Of a stretch of 64,000 bases of DNA, positions 1 to 9,300 are shown piece after piece. The position numbers were made by a program, and so were the translations under genes. The stretch comes from Streptomyces qaidamensis (lineage in GTDB: Bacteria > Actinomycetota > Actinomycetes > Streptomycetales > Streptomycetaceae). The notes beneath the pieces are model-generated. The model was not told where the DNA came from. It was given only the letters and a program-made list of their open reading frames with translations, and ran no database searches. The stretch covers positions 3,038,001 through 3,102,000 of the forward strand of contig NZ_CP015098.1 in assembly GCF_001611795.1 (NCBI RefSeq), in the 5' to 3' direction. Position 1 is the first letter of the stretch. Each line of letters opens with the position of its first letter.

Positions 1-562
1 CCGTGAAGCGGCGGGCCTGTTCCACCACGCCCGCCGGGTCGACGGCGGCGCCCCAGTCGTCCTTCTCGGCCGGCACGCCCTCGGGGTGGTGGTCCCATTT
101 GTAGAACAGGTAGGCGCTGTACTCGACGGTGTCGCGGACCTTGCCGCCGAGCAGGGTGTGCACGGGCAGTCCGAGCGCCTTGCCGAGGGCGTCGAGGCAG
201 GCGACCTCGAAGCCGGAGGCGACGGACAGCCGCAGCTTGTCGGCGGTCTGGACGCCGCGCAGCCCGCCGACGTCGACGGCGTTCTCGACGCGGGACGCGT
301 CCACCGCGACCTGGTCGGCGACCGTGAACAGGCCGTTCAGATCGCTGACCTGGCGCCCTTTCAGCGCTTCGGCGAAGGGCCGGGCCAGCTCCAGGTACTT
401 GGCGTCGCCGTAGGTCTCTCCCAGGCCGGTGATCCCGTCCGCGGTGACGACCTCGACGATCAGCCGGGGCGTGTACGGCTGGTGCACGCCCTGGGTGTTC
501 AGCAGCGGCGGGTCCGCGACCAGGATCGGTGTGAGCCGTACGTCGGTGATGGTGAGGTTCAC
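1..562 (-). CDS. Glucarate dehydratase family protein (3' part beyond window)
   Basis: N-terminal 187 residues of an enolase-superfamily acid-sugar dehydratase, most likely D-glucarate dehydratase, which removes water from glucarate to give 5-dehydro-4-deoxyglucarate. The visible part carries the N-terminal capping domain (LTITDVRLTPI, the GVHQPYTPRLIVEV stretch, GLGETYG) and the start of the barrel; the catalytic Lys/His and metal ligands lie outside the window. The GTG start at 562 overlaps the stop of the upstream dehydratase gene by four bases (GTGA), so the two are probably translationally coupled. The substrate is supported mainly by the neighbour, which handles the expected product. 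Confidence 0.85.
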   Translation of the reverse strand, partial: MNLTITDVRLTPILVADPPLLNTQGVHQPYTPRLIVEVVTADGITGLGETYGDAKYLELARPFAEALKGRQVSDLNGLFTVADQVAVDASRVENAVDVGGLRGVQTADKLRLSVASGFEVACLDALGKALGLPVHTLLGGKVRDTVEYSAYLFYKWDHHPEGVPAEKDDWGAAVDPAGVVEQARRFT

Positions 563-1509
563 AGGGCGGCTCCCACGAGGTCGAGTCCGACGGTGAGGAC
601 GGCGGTGAGGGCGGCCAGATCGGCCGGCGAAGGGTCGGTGAGCGGGGCCCGGACGGGGCCCACGGAGTGGCCGCGGAGCCGGGCCGCCGCCTTCACCAGC
701 GACACGGCGTACCCGGGGACGCGGTCGCGCAGTTCGACGAGCGGGACGTAGAAGTCGCGCAGCAGCTTGTCGACGGTGCCGTGGTCGCCGGTGCTCAGGG
801 CGGTGAAGAAGGCGCAGGCGATCTCGGGGGCGAAGGCGTGGACGGCGGAGGAGTAGGCGGGGACGCCGACGGTGGCGTAGGCGCGGGCCTGGATCTCGGC
901 GGTGGAGGCCCCGTTGAAGAACAGGAAGTCCTCGGGGGCGGCGAGCGTGAGGCGCTGGAGCCGGTCGAGGTCGCTGTGGCCGTCCTTGAGGCCGATGACG
1001 TTCGGCAGGGCGGCGATGCGGCGGAGCGAGCCGGCGGTGAAGGCGACCTGGTCGCGCTGGTAGGCGATCAGGGGCAGCGGGGTGCGGGCGGCGATCTGCT
1101 CCAGCTGTGCGACCAGGCCGTCCTGCGGGGCGGTGACGAGGTAGTGCGGCAGCACGAGGAGCGCGTCGGCTCCGGCGTCCTCGGCGATGCGCGCGAACCG
1201 GACGGCCTGGGCCCAGCCGTAGCCGGTGCCCGCGACGACGGGGACGCGGCCCGCCGCCTCCTCGACGGTGATGGTGACGACCTGCCGGTACTCGTCCTCG
1301 TCGAGCGAGAAGAACTCGCCGGTGCCGCAGGCCGGGAACACGGCTCCGGGGGCGGCGGCGAGCCGCTCGGCGACGTAGGCGCGGAAGCCGTCCGGGTCGA
1401 GGGTGCCGTCGTCGCGGAAGGCGGTCAGCGGGAACGACAGCACACCGTCGGCCATCCCCTCCCGCAGCCGCTGCGCGACCGCCACCGGTCCGGCGCTCAC
1501 GGTCGTCAT
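559..1509 (-). CDS. 5-dehydro-4-deoxyglucarate dehydratase (DapA family)
   Basis: 316-residue class I aldolase-fold enzyme expected to convert 5-dehydro-4-deoxyglucarate to 2,5-dioxopentanoate with loss of water and CO2. It shows the DapA-superfamily substrate loop GTGEF at 62-66, a Tyr at 150 in IAYQRDQVAF, and the Schiff-base Lys at 175 in IGLKDG. Length is normal for the family (about 300). The ATG at 1509 lies just inside the divergent promoter region. It forms a two-gene operon with the glucarate dehydratase downstream and is probably controlled by the divergent IclR protein. KDG aldolases share the fold, but the neighbour favours this assignment. Confidence 0.9.
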   Translation of the reverse strand: MTTVSAGPVAVAQRLREGMADGVLSFPLTAFRDDGTLDPDGFRAYVAERLAAAPGAVFPACGTGEFFSLDEDEYRQVVTITVEEAAGRVPVVAGTGYGWAQAVRFARIAEDAGADALLVLPHYLVTAPQDGLVAQLEQIAARTPLPLIAYQRDQVAFTAGSLRRIAALPNVIGLKDGHSDLDRLQRLTLAAPEDFLFFNGASTAEIQARAYATVGVPAYSSAVHAFAPEIACAFFTALSTGDHGTVDKLLRDFYVPLVELRDRVPGYAVSLVKAAARLRGHSVGPVRAPLTDPSPADLAALTAVLTVGLDLVGAAL

Positions 1510-1523
1510 CTCCCAGTCATCTC

Positions 1524-1550
1524 CTCATATAGATGGCATCTACGTATGAG
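1524..1550. promoter_or_regulatory. Candidate IclR operator between divergent glucarate operon and regulator
   Basis: A 27-base imperfect palindrome, CTCATA-TAGATG-G-CATCTA-CG-TATGAG, sits 15 bases upstream of the dehydratase start and 59 bases upstream of the regulator start. Arms of 12 bases match apart from a two-base insertion in the right arm. Position between divergent genes and the AT-rich content suggest it binds the adjacent IclR protein and controls both directions; this is inference. Confidence 0.55.
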
Positions 1551-1608
1551 AATGAGGGTTGTGTATGCGAACGTCAACCGCCCAGTGCGGCCCGATTACC
1601 ATCGGTGC

Positions 1609-2391
1609 ATGTCAGACACAGGGGGCGTCCGTGAGGTGAAGTCCGCGGCACGCACGGTCGAGCTGCTGGAACTCCTCGCCGCGCGCGGCGACCGCCCGGC
1701 CCGGCTCCAGGAGCTGGCCGACGAACTCGGCGTCCCGCGCAGCTCGATGTACGCCCTGCTGCAGACCCTGATCTCGCGCGGCTGGGTCCGCACCGACGTC
1801 ACCGGCTCCCTGTACGGCATCGGCATCCACGCCCTGCTCACCGGCACCGGCTACCTCGACTCCGACCCGCGCGTCCGGGCCGTGCGCCCCTACCTAGACG
1901 AGGCGTCCGAAGCGCTCGGCGAGACCATCCACATGGGCCGGCTGGACGGCCGGGACGTGGCGTATCTGGCGACCCGGGAGTCGCACGAGTACCTGCGCAC
2001 GATCAGCCGGGTGGGGCGGCGGCTGCCCGCGCACGCCGGGGCCCTGGGCAAGGCCCTGCTGGCGGAACGCCCGGACGGGGAGCTGCCCGAGGGGCCGTAC
2101 GAGGCGCTGACCCCGAACTCGCACACGAGCAGGGAGTCCTTGGCGGCCGACCTCGCCGGGATCCGGTCGCGCGGCTGGTCCGTGGACCGCGAGGAGGGCG
2201 TGAGGGGCATCGTCGGCTTCGGGTTCGCGCTGCGCTACGACACCCCGGCGCAGGACGCGATCAGCTGCTCGGTGCCGGTCGCCCGGCTCACCCCCGCGCA
2301 CGAGGAGCGGATCGTCGCCGTGATGCGGGAGATCCGGGCGAAGGCCGAGGCGAGCGTTCCGGTGGGGCCCGGATCGGTGCACTGGCGGTAG
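1609..2391 (+). CDS. IclR family transcriptional regulator
   Basis: 260-residue regulator. Residues 9-65 form the winged-helix DNA-binding domain (SAARTVELLELLA, LQELADELGVPRSSMYALLQTL), and residues 85-250 the IclR effector-binding domain with the typical HAGALGKALLA and GIVGFGFALR segments. The ATG at 1609 gives the usual family length; earlier in-frame codons extend into the divergent gene. It is transcribed away from the glucarate dehydratase pair, so it probably represses or activates that pair in response to an acid sugar or a pathway intermediate. The effector cannot be told from the sequence. Confidence 0.92.
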   Translation: MSDTGGVREVKSAARTVELLELLAARGDRPARLQELADELGVPRSSMYALLQTLISRGWVRTDVTGSLYGIGIHALLTGTGYLDSDPRVRAVRPYLDEASEALGETIHMGRLDGRDVAYLATRESHEYLRTISRVGRRLPAHAGALGKALLAERPDGELPEGPYEALTPNSHTSRESLAADLAGIRSRGWSVDREEGVRGIVGFGFALRYDTPAQDAISCSVPVARLTPAHEERIVAVMREIRAKAEASVPVGPGSVHWR

Positions 2392-2394
2392 CGA

Positions 2395-2418
2395 ATGCAC
2401 TGGCGCCGGCGAGTGCAT
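2395..2418 (+). terminator. Hairpin directly after the IclR gene, in degenerate tandem repeats
   Basis: ATGCACT (2395-2401) and AGTGCAT (2412-2418) form a 7-bp stem around a GC-rich core three bases after the stop codon. The surrounding 2380-2450 consists of degenerate roughly 18-base repeats starting GCGAATGCACTGG, GCGAGTGCATCGG, GCGAAGGCGCCC. No T-run follows, as is common for Streptomyces terminators. The rest of 2419-2651 holds no gene I can support. Confidence 0.35.
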
Positions 2419-2651
2419 CGGCGTCAGCGAAGGCGCCCACGAGCGCCGGCGAAAGCCCGCTCGACGCCTGACGAAAGACGCTCGTTTACCCGGGCTTCAC
2501 CACCCCAAACGCAACGTGCTCCAGATCACACGCCCCGGGTTCCCGTGGGCGACTACGTGCTTGATACAAATTGCTCGCGCGTTCCTGTCCGTCGACGGTC
2601 GTCGCCCAACCCCCCTTTTCCCCGCTCCTTTCGCATGCCCTGGGAACGCCC

Positions 2652-3965
2652 GTGTTCGCCCCCCGCACCCCCCCCCGGCCCCCCGTCGCCCTTTTCACGG
2701 CCGGGTACCTCGCTCCGTATCTGCTGCCCACCACCGTCGGCAGACTCGACTCGGACCTTCCGCTCTCCGCCACCCAGGCCGGTGCCGTCGGCAGTGCCCT
2801 GCTGCTGAGTTCGGCCGCCGCCGGATTCGTCCTGGCCTCCCGGGTCGAACGGATCGGAGCCCGCACCCTCGCCCGGCTCGGCCTAGCCCTGGCCCTGCTC
2901 GGCTACGGCGGCGCGGCCCTGAGCACCGCCGTCCCCGCGGTCATCGTCGGCGCGGTCGTCGGCGGTTTCGGCTCGGGCACGGCCACGACCGTCGCCGCGA
3001 CCCTGATCGCGGGTCAGCGGGATCCGCACCGGGCCTCCACGGCAGGGCTGCTCACCGTGTCCGCCCTCGCGGGCGCCGTGTATCTGACGGTCCCGCACCT
3101 CGGCCCGGGCCACGGTCTGCCGCTGGCCGCGATCGCCCTCACGGCCCTGGCCGTCTGGCCGCTCACGGGCCGCCTCCCCGCAGGTGTACCCGTCGCGCCC
3201 GCCCGGCATGACAAGGCCCGGCTGCCGCACGCCCGTTCCGGGCTGGTGCTGGCCGCCGCCATGGTGTGCTGGTCGCTCGCCCAGAACTCCCTGTGGGGCG
3301 TGAGCGGCCGGATAGGCCTGGAGCAGGTGCACCTCGGCGAGGCCACCGTCGGCGTGGTCTTCGCCCTCGGCCTGGGCGCCGGGCTGGCCGGGGTCCTCGC
3401 GGCGGGTGCCCTCGGGGCCCGTCTCGGACGCGCGATACCCATCGGCGGCGGCACGGTCCTCATCGCCGCCTGCATCGTGCTCAGCGCCTCCGCGACCGAC
3501 CTGAGGAGCTTCGCGGCCGGTGAGATCGCCTGGAACACGCTCTACCCGGTGGTGCTGTCGTACCTCATCGGGCTCGCGGCCTCGCTCGACCCGCGCGGCC
3601 GCTGGGCGGTGCTGGTCGGCTCGGCGTCCTCGCTGGGCACCGCCGCCGGGCCGCTGACCGGCAGCGTGCTGTCGGCGCAGGCCGGGTTCCCGGTCATGGG
3701 AGCGGTCCTGGGTGCCGGGCTGCTGGTGATCGCCCTGCCGATGACCGCCGTCGCCCTGCACACCGGCGGCCGTCCGCTGCTGCCCGGTGCGATCCGCCGC
3801 CGCGGCGGCCACCCGGCCGCGCTGGTCGCCGCCGCCACGGGCACGCCCACCGGCGCGGTCCCCGAGATCGGGGCCCCGGAGCAGCCGGTGGTGGAGATCT
3901 CGGTGGAGGCCGCCGCCGTCCCCGCCCAGCGCGCCTACGGCAAGGCGGGGTCGGAGGTCTTCTGA
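2652..3965 (+). CDS. MFS family transporter
   Basis: About 437 residues with roughly twelve hydrophobic segments and the major-facilitator layout: N-terminal six helices, an RLPAGVPVAPARHDKARLPH loop near the middle, then six more. The N-terminal helix pair resembles drug/cyanate-type MFS exporters (LAPYLLPTTVGRLDSDLPLSATQAGAVGS), and the C-terminal tail is cytoplasmic and Ala/Pro rich. I chose GTG 2652; an in-frame TTG at 2571 would add 27 residues of unlikely composition. The first codons run through a nine-C tract (2668-2676). No linked regulator identifies the substrate. Confidence 0.8.
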   Translation: MFAPRTPPRPPVALFTAGYLAPYLLPTTVGRLDSDLPLSATQAGAVGSALLLSSAAAGFVLASRVERIGARTLARLGLALALLGYGGAALSTAVPAVIVGAVVGGFGSGTATTVAATLIAGQRDPHRASTAGLLTVSALAGAVYLTVPHLGPGHGLPLAAIALTALAVWPLTGRLPAGVPVAPARHDKARLPHARSGLVLAAAMVCWSLAQNSLWGVSGRIGLEQVHLGEATVGVVFALGLGAGLAGVLAAGALGARLGRAIPIGGGTVLIAACIVLSASATDLRSFAAGEIAWNTLYPVVLSYLIGLAASLDPRGRWAVLVGSASSLGTAAGPLTGSVLSAQAGFPVMGAVLGAGLLVIALPMTAVALHTGGRPLLPGAIRRRGGHPAALVAAATGTPTGAVPEIGAPEQPVVEISVEAAAVPAQRAYGKAGSEVF

Positions 3966-3969
3966 GGCC

Positions 3970-4995
3970 CTACGGCTTCCGCTGGAACTCGTAGGCGTCC
4001 ACCTCGGCGAGATACCGCGCCCGCAGCTCCTCGTCGTCCTCCAGGAACGAGGCGAGGAAGGAGTTGCGGGCGAGCTCGCGCAGCCGCTCGTCGGTGAGGC
4101 CGAGGGTGGCGCGCACGGCGTCGAAGTTGTCGCCGGCGTAGCCGCCGAAGTAGGCCGGGTCGTCGGAGTTGACCGTGCACATCAGGCCGGCGTCCAGCAT
4201 GGCGGGCAGGGGGTGGTCGGCGAGGGTGTCGACCGTGCGCAGCCGGACGTTGGACAGCGGGCACAGCGTCAGCGGCACCCGGTCGCGCACAAGCCGCTCC
4301 ACCAGCGCGGGGTCCTCCACGCAGCGCAGCCCGTGGTCGACGCGTTCGACGCCGAGGACGTCCAGCGCCTCGGTGATGTACTCCGGCGGGCCCTCCTCAC
4401 CGGCGTGGGCCACCCGCCGCAGTCCGAGGGCGGCGGCGGCCTCGTAGACCTCACGGAACTTCACCGGCGGGTGCCCGACCTCGGCGGAGTCGAGGCCGAC
4501 GCCGGTGATCCGGTCCAGGTAGGGCTTGGCGGCGTCCAGCGTGGCCAGGGCCGACTCGGCGGACTCGTCGCGCAGGAAGCACAGGATCAGCCGGGTCGAG
4601 ACACCGTGGTTGGCCTCGCTGCTCCCCAGCGCCCGCCACAGCCCCTCGACGACCGTGCCGATGTCCAGCCCGCGGCTGGTGTGGGCCTGCGGGTCGAAGA
4701 AGATCTCCGCGTGCCGCACGCCCTGCGCGGCGGCCCGGGCGAGGTAGGCGTTCGCCAGGTCCTCGAAGTCCCGCTCGGTGCGCAGGACGGCCATGAGCTC
4801 GTAGTACAGGTTCAGGAAGGACTGCAGGTCCTCGAACCGGTAGGCCTCGCGCAGCTCGTCCGTGTCGGCGTACGGCAGCGTGACACCGTTGCGCGCGGCG
4901 AGCTCGAAGGCGAGTTCCGGTTCCAGGGTGCCTTCGATGTGAAGGTGCAGTTCGGCTTTGGGGAGGAACATCAATTCATCGTACGGCTGTTTCAC
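3970..4995 (-). CDS. Adenosine deaminase superfamily protein, adenine deaminase-like
   Basis: 341-residue amidohydrolase that hydrolytically deaminates a purine base or nucleoside. Metal ligands are visible: H17 and H19 in AELHLHIEG, the HAGEEG segment, VDHGLRC and NSDDP. The [17 protein letters not shown] start and FDPQAHT motif are features I associate with the Aah1-type adenine deaminase branch rather than classical adenosine deaminase, but the specificity is inference. GTG 4995 overlaps the RNase Z stop by four bases (GTGA), indicating translational coupling; an internal ATG eight codons later is an alternative. It is the last gene of a HIT-rnz-deaminase run, suggesting a nucleic-acid turnover or purine salvage role. 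Confidence 0.88.
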   Translation of the reverse strand: MKQPYDELMFLPKAELHLHIEGTLEPELAFELAARNGVTLPYADTDELREAYRFEDLQSFLNLYYELMAVLRTERDFEDLANAYLARAAAQGVRHAEIFFDPQAHTSRGLDIGTVVEGLWRALGSSEANHGVSTRLILCFLRDESAESALATLDAAKPYLDRITGVGLDSAEVGHPPVKFREVYEAAAALGLRRVAHAGEEGPPEYITEALDVLGVERVDHGLRCVEDPALVERLVRDRVPLTLCPLSNVRLRTVDTLADHPLPAMLDAGLMCTVNSDDPAYFGGYAGDNFDAVRATLGLTDERLRELARNSFLASFLEDDEELRARYLAEVDAYEFQRKP

Positions 4996-5897
4996 CGACG
5001 CTTCGGAACCGGCACCCTCAGGAGATCGTGGGCCACGGTCAGCTCGCCGTCGTACCCGGCGGCCCGGGCCTGCCGCTCGAATTCGTCCGGGTCGGTGTAG
5101 CGCTGGCTGAAGTGGGTCAGCACGAGGTGCCGCACGCCGGCGTCCCGGGCCACCCGCGCGGCCTGACCCGCTGTCAGGTGACCGTGTTCGACGGCGAGTT
5201 CCTCGTCGTCGTCGAGGAACGTCGACTCGATGACGAGCAGGTCGCAGCCCTCGGCGAGCGCGTACACGCCGTCGCACAGCCGGGTGTCCATGACGAACGC
5301 GAACCGCTGCCCGCGCCGCGTCTCGCTGACGTCGTCGAGTGAGACCCCGCCGAGTTCCCCCTCGCGCTGGATGCGGCCGACGTCCGGGCCCTTGATGCCG
5401 TGCGCGGCGAGTCGCTCGGGCAGCATGCGGCGGCCGTCGGGCTCGACGATCCGGTAGCCGTAGGACTCCACCGGGTGCGACAGCTTCCGGGCCTCCAGCG
5501 TGTAGCCGCCCGTGCGGGCGAGCGCCCCGTCGGTGGCGACCGGGGCCTCGGTGATGCCGACGGTTTCGCGGTAGGCGGTGGCGTAGCGGAGCCGGTCGAA
5601 GAAGCGCTGCCCGGAGCGGGGGTAGTGGGCGGTGATCTCGTGCGGGACCCGGTCGAGGTTGATGCGCTGGATCACGCCGGCGAGGCCGAGGGAGTGGTCG
5701 CCGTGGAAGTGCGTGACGCAGATCCGGTTCAGGTCGTGCGCGGCGACCCCGGCACGCAGCATCTGGCGCTGCGTGCCCTCGCCGGGGTCGAAGAGGATGC
5801 CCTCGCCGTCCCAGCGCAGGAGGTAGCCGTTGTGGTTGCGGTGCCGGGTCGGGACCTGGCTGGCGGTGCCGAGGACCACGAGTTCACGTACGGACAA
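4992..5897 (-). CDS. rnz: Ribonuclease Z (tRNA 3' endonuclease)
   Basis: 301-residue metallo-beta-lactamase-fold nuclease that cleaves tRNA precursors 3' of the discriminator base. The signature HFHGDH is at 63-68, preceded by GEGTQRQ, and the C-terminal half has the expected VMDTR, ESTF and LTHFSQRY ligand segments. Short-form length is normal. I use the TTG start at 5897 because it follows a GGGG ribosome site and matches the typical [14 protein letters not shown] beginning. The site overlaps the end of the HIT gene 6 bases upstream. tRNA genes in this window lack an encoded CCA, consistent with a need for RNase Z. Confidence 0.93.
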   Translation of the reverse strand: MSVRELVVLGTASQVPTRHRNHNGYLLRWDGEGILFDPGEGTQRQMLRAGVAAHDLNRICVTHFHGDHSLGLAGVIQRINLDRVPHEITAHYPRSGQRFFDRLRYATAYRETVGITEAPVATDGALARTGGYTLEARKLSHPVESYGYRIVEPDGRRMLPERLAAHGIKGPDVGRIQREGELGGVSLDDVSETRRGQRFAFVMDTRLCDGVYALAEGCDLLVIESTFLDDDEELAVEHGHLTAGQAARVARDAGVRHLVLTHFSQRYTDPDEFERQARAAGYDGELTVAHDLLRVPVPKRR

Positions 5898-5903
5898 GGC
5901 GGA

Positions 5904-6257
5904 TTACCCCGGAGGCCAGTCGAGGCCGCGGCCGCCGAGCACGTGGCCGTGTACGTGCCACACCGTCTGGCCGGCGCCACTGCCGGTGTTGAAGACGAGG
6001 CGGTAGCTGTCGAGCTTCTCCTCGTCGGCGACGGCCTGGGCCTCGCGGAGCACGTCCGCGGTGAGCGCCGGGTCGGCGGCGGCGAGGGCGGCGGCGTTCT
6101 CGTGGTGCGCCCTGGGGATGATCAGGACGTGGGTGGGAGCCTGGGGGTTGATGTCGCGGAACGCGATGGTGGTGTCCGTCTGGCGGACGATCGTCGCCGG
6201 GACGGTGCCTGCGACGATCTTGCAGAACAGACAGTCTTCCTGGGGCTCCCCTGCCAT
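5904..6257 (-). CDS. HIT family nucleotide hydrolase/transferase (HINT-like)
   Basis: 117-residue histidine triad protein. The HxHxH motif HVHGH is at 101-105, with the upstream CxxC pair C9/C12 (DCLFCKI) typical of bacterial HINT proteins and the FRDINPQAPTHVLIIP strand. Expected to hydrolyse purine phosphoramidates such as adenosine 5'-phosphoramidate. ATG 6257 has a perfect GGAGGAG site. It heads the HIT-rnz-deaminase series, with only six bases to rnz. Confidence 0.93.
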   Translation of the reverse strand: MAGEPQEDCLFCKIVAGTVPATIVRQTDTTIAFRDINPQAPTHVLIIPRAHHENAAALAAADPALTADVLREAQAVADEEKLDSYRLVFNTGSGAGQTVWHVHGHVLGGRGLDWPPG

Positions 6258-6310
6258 GTCTCCTCCGAGGGTTGGGCCGGTGCGGTCCGACCTGGGCATC
6301 GTATCGTCGT

Positions 6311-6380
6311 CGGCTGCGGGTGCGTTGTGGCTGGTCGCGCCCACGCGGCGGAGCCGCAGATCGACACAGCCCCGCGCCCC
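6311..6380 (-). repeat. Interspersed Streptomyces-type intergenic repeat, long form
   Basis: On the minus strand it starts GGGGCGCGGGGCTGTG immediately after the tricorn stop codon, contains an internal hairpin GCGGCtccGCCGC, then GCGCGACCAGCCACAACG and ends GCAGCCG. The ends match the shorter element at 24638-24682. I recognise this sequence type as a frequent small intergenic repeat of Streptomyces chromosomes; that it is non-coding and possibly a transcriptional end or mobile relic is inference. Confidence 0.6.
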
Positions 6381-9300
6381 TCAGGTGGGCAAGCCTGGGG
6401 GCGTTTTCGCGGGACTGGCCTCCAGTGCCTCCAGTGCCAGTCGGATTGCTTCGTCCAGTTGGGTGTCTTTGCCCGCCGCGTGGTCCTGGGGACGTTGGAC
6501 GATCTCCACGTCCGGGTCCACGCCGTGGTTCTCCACTCCCCACTCGTAGCCCTCCAGCCAGAAGGCGTACTTGGGCTGGGTGACCAGGGTGCCGTCGACC
6601 AGGCGGTAGCGGCTGTCGATGCCGATGACGCCGCCCCAGGTGCGGGTGCCGACGACCGGGCCGAGGCCCAGAGCCTTGATGGCCGCGTTGACGATGTCGC
6701 CGTCGGAGCCGGAGAACTCGTTGGCGACGGCTACGACAGGGCCGCGGGGGGCGTCCTCCGGGTAGCTGTAGGGGCGCATGCCGCGCGGGACGGCCCAGCC
6801 GACGATGCGGCGGGCCAGCTTCTCGACGACCAGTTGCGAGGTGTGGCCGCCGCGGTTCTCGCGGACGTCGACGACCAGGCCCTCCCGGGCGACCTCGACG
6901 CGCAGGTCGCGGTGGATCTGGGCCCAGCCGGGGGCCTGCATGTCGGGGACGTGGAGGTAGCCGAGGCGGCCGCCGGACTTCTCGTGGACGTAGGCGCGGC
7001 GGTCGGCGACCCAGGCGTGGTAGCGCAGGGGTTCCTCGTCGGCGACCGGGACGACGACGGCGTGCCGGGGGTCACCGCCGCCGGACGGCGAGATGGTCAG
7101 CTCCACCGGCTTGTTCGCCGTGCCGATCAGCAGCGGGCCGGGGCCGAGAACGGGGTCGACCGGCTGTCCCGCGATCGCGACGAGGGCGTCCCCGGGGCGT
7201 ACCGCGACGCCGGGGGCGGCCAGCGGGCTGCGGGCGTCCGGGTCGGAGGTCTCGGAGGGCAGGATGCGGTCGACCCGCCAACTGCCGTCCTCATGGCGGG
7301 AGATGTCGGCGCCGAGCAGGCCCTGGCGGGGGCCGTGGCCGTGGCCGCCGCGTGGGGTGACGTAGGCGTGCGAGGTGCCGAGCTCGCCCTGGACCTCCCA
7401 CAGCAGGTCGACCAGGTCGTCGTGGGTGGCGAGCCGCTCCACGACCGGGCGGTAGCGGTCGAGGACGCCGTCCCAGTCGACGCCGCTCATGTCGGGCCGC
7501 CAGAAGTGGTCCCGCATGATGCGGCCGTTCTCGTCGAACATCTGGCGCCACTCGGCCGCCGGGTCGACGAACTGGCGTACGCGGCCCAGGTCGACGGTGA
7601 TGTTGCTGTCGCTGTCGTCGTCGCCCGAGGCGCGCCGGTCGCTGGGCACGACCTTCAGCCGCCCGTCGGTCCACAGCAGCACCCGCTTGCCGTCACCGCT
7701 GACCGCGAAGTGGTCGGCGTCGACGGCGAGATGCTCGACGCGCTGCTGGGCGAGGTCGTAGCGCTCCAGCTCGGACTTGGGGTCGGGGTCGTCGGGGGTG
7801 GCCCGGGACGCGCCGAGTACACCGGTGACCGGGTGGCGCAGCCACAGGACGCCGTCCTTGGCGGCGCGCAGGTTGGTGTAGCGGGCGGCCTCGACCGGGA
7901 AGGGCACGATGCGGTCGCCGAGGCCTTCGAGGTCGATGCGGGTGGTGGGGGTGCCCTCGCTGTCGGGGGTCTCCTCCCGGTCCGGCGTCTCGAAGGACCG
8001 GCCGTGCCGCTGCGGCCCGAACGGGGAGGGCGTGGTGGCCGCGAGGGTGATCAGATGCGGCCGGGCGCCCACCACGAAGGCCAGGTCGAAGACGTGCTCG
8101 TCGTAGACCGGGTCGAAGGAGCGGGTCGACAGGAACGCGAGGTGCTTGCCGTCCATCGTGAACGCGGGCGCGTAGTCCTGGAAGCGCAGCGGGGTCGCCT
8201 CGGTGACCGACAGATCGGTGGTGTTGGCGAGTTTCAGCTGGCACAGGGGCCGGGGGCCGGGGTGGGACCAGGCCAGCCAGGACGAGTCGGGCGAGAAGAC
8301 GGGCCCGGACACATCGCCGTCCTCGCTGCGGTCCACCTCGCGCACCTCGCCCGTCTCCCGCTCCACGAGCAGCAGGCGGCCGTCGTGGCAGGCGACCGCG
8401 GCCCGGCTGCCGTCGGGCGCCATGGCGAGGTCCAGCACCCGGCCGAGCTGCCCGGCGGCGATCCGGCGCGGAGTCGCCCCGGGTGCGAGTCCGGTGGCGG
8501 GCGCGAACTCCAGGGCGTCGTCGCCCTCGGCGTCCGTCACCCACACCACCCATTCCTCGCCGTCCGCGCGGAACGTCCGCGGCAGCCGGGCCCGCACCCC
8601 GGGCGTCGCGGCCAGTGCGCGGGCCGGGCCGGCGCGGTGGGTGACCCAGTGCACGGAGCCGCGCACGGCGACCGCGCTGCCGCGCGCGGTGTGGTCCGGG
8701 GACGCCGAGCCGAACCAGCGGGAGGCGTTCACCGGGAACGGCTGGAGATCGGCGCGCTGTCCGCCCAGCCGCACGTCCAGCCGCCGCGGCTCGGCCCCCT
8801 CCAGGTCGTCCAGCACCCACAGTTCACCGGCGCTGGAGTAGACGACACGGGTGCCGTCGGTCGCGGCGTGCCGGGCGTAAAACCGGTCGAGAGGTGTGTG
8901 GCGGCGCAGGTCGGAGCCGTCGGCCAGGGAGGAGTAGAGCGCTCCGGTGTCCTCGTGGTCGGAGAGGAAGGCGATCCTGTCGCCCGCCCACAGCGGGTAC
9001 TCGATGTTGCCGTCGAGGTCCTCGTGCAGCCGCACGAACTGCCCGTCGCCCTCACGGTCGATCCACAACTTGCCCGCCGTACCGCCCCGGTACCGCTTCC
9101 ACCAGGCCGCCTCGCGGCCCATCGGCGCGGACAGCAGCACCGTGTGCGGGCCGTGGGCCACGTCGCCGACGGGCCCGTACGGCAGGGTGATGGCCGGGCC
9201 GCCGTCCAGCGGGACGGCACGGGCCCAGGTGCGGCGCAGGCTCGCCTGCCCCTCGGTGCTGATCGCCAGGACCTCGCCGTCCGGGGTCCAGCCGCGCACC

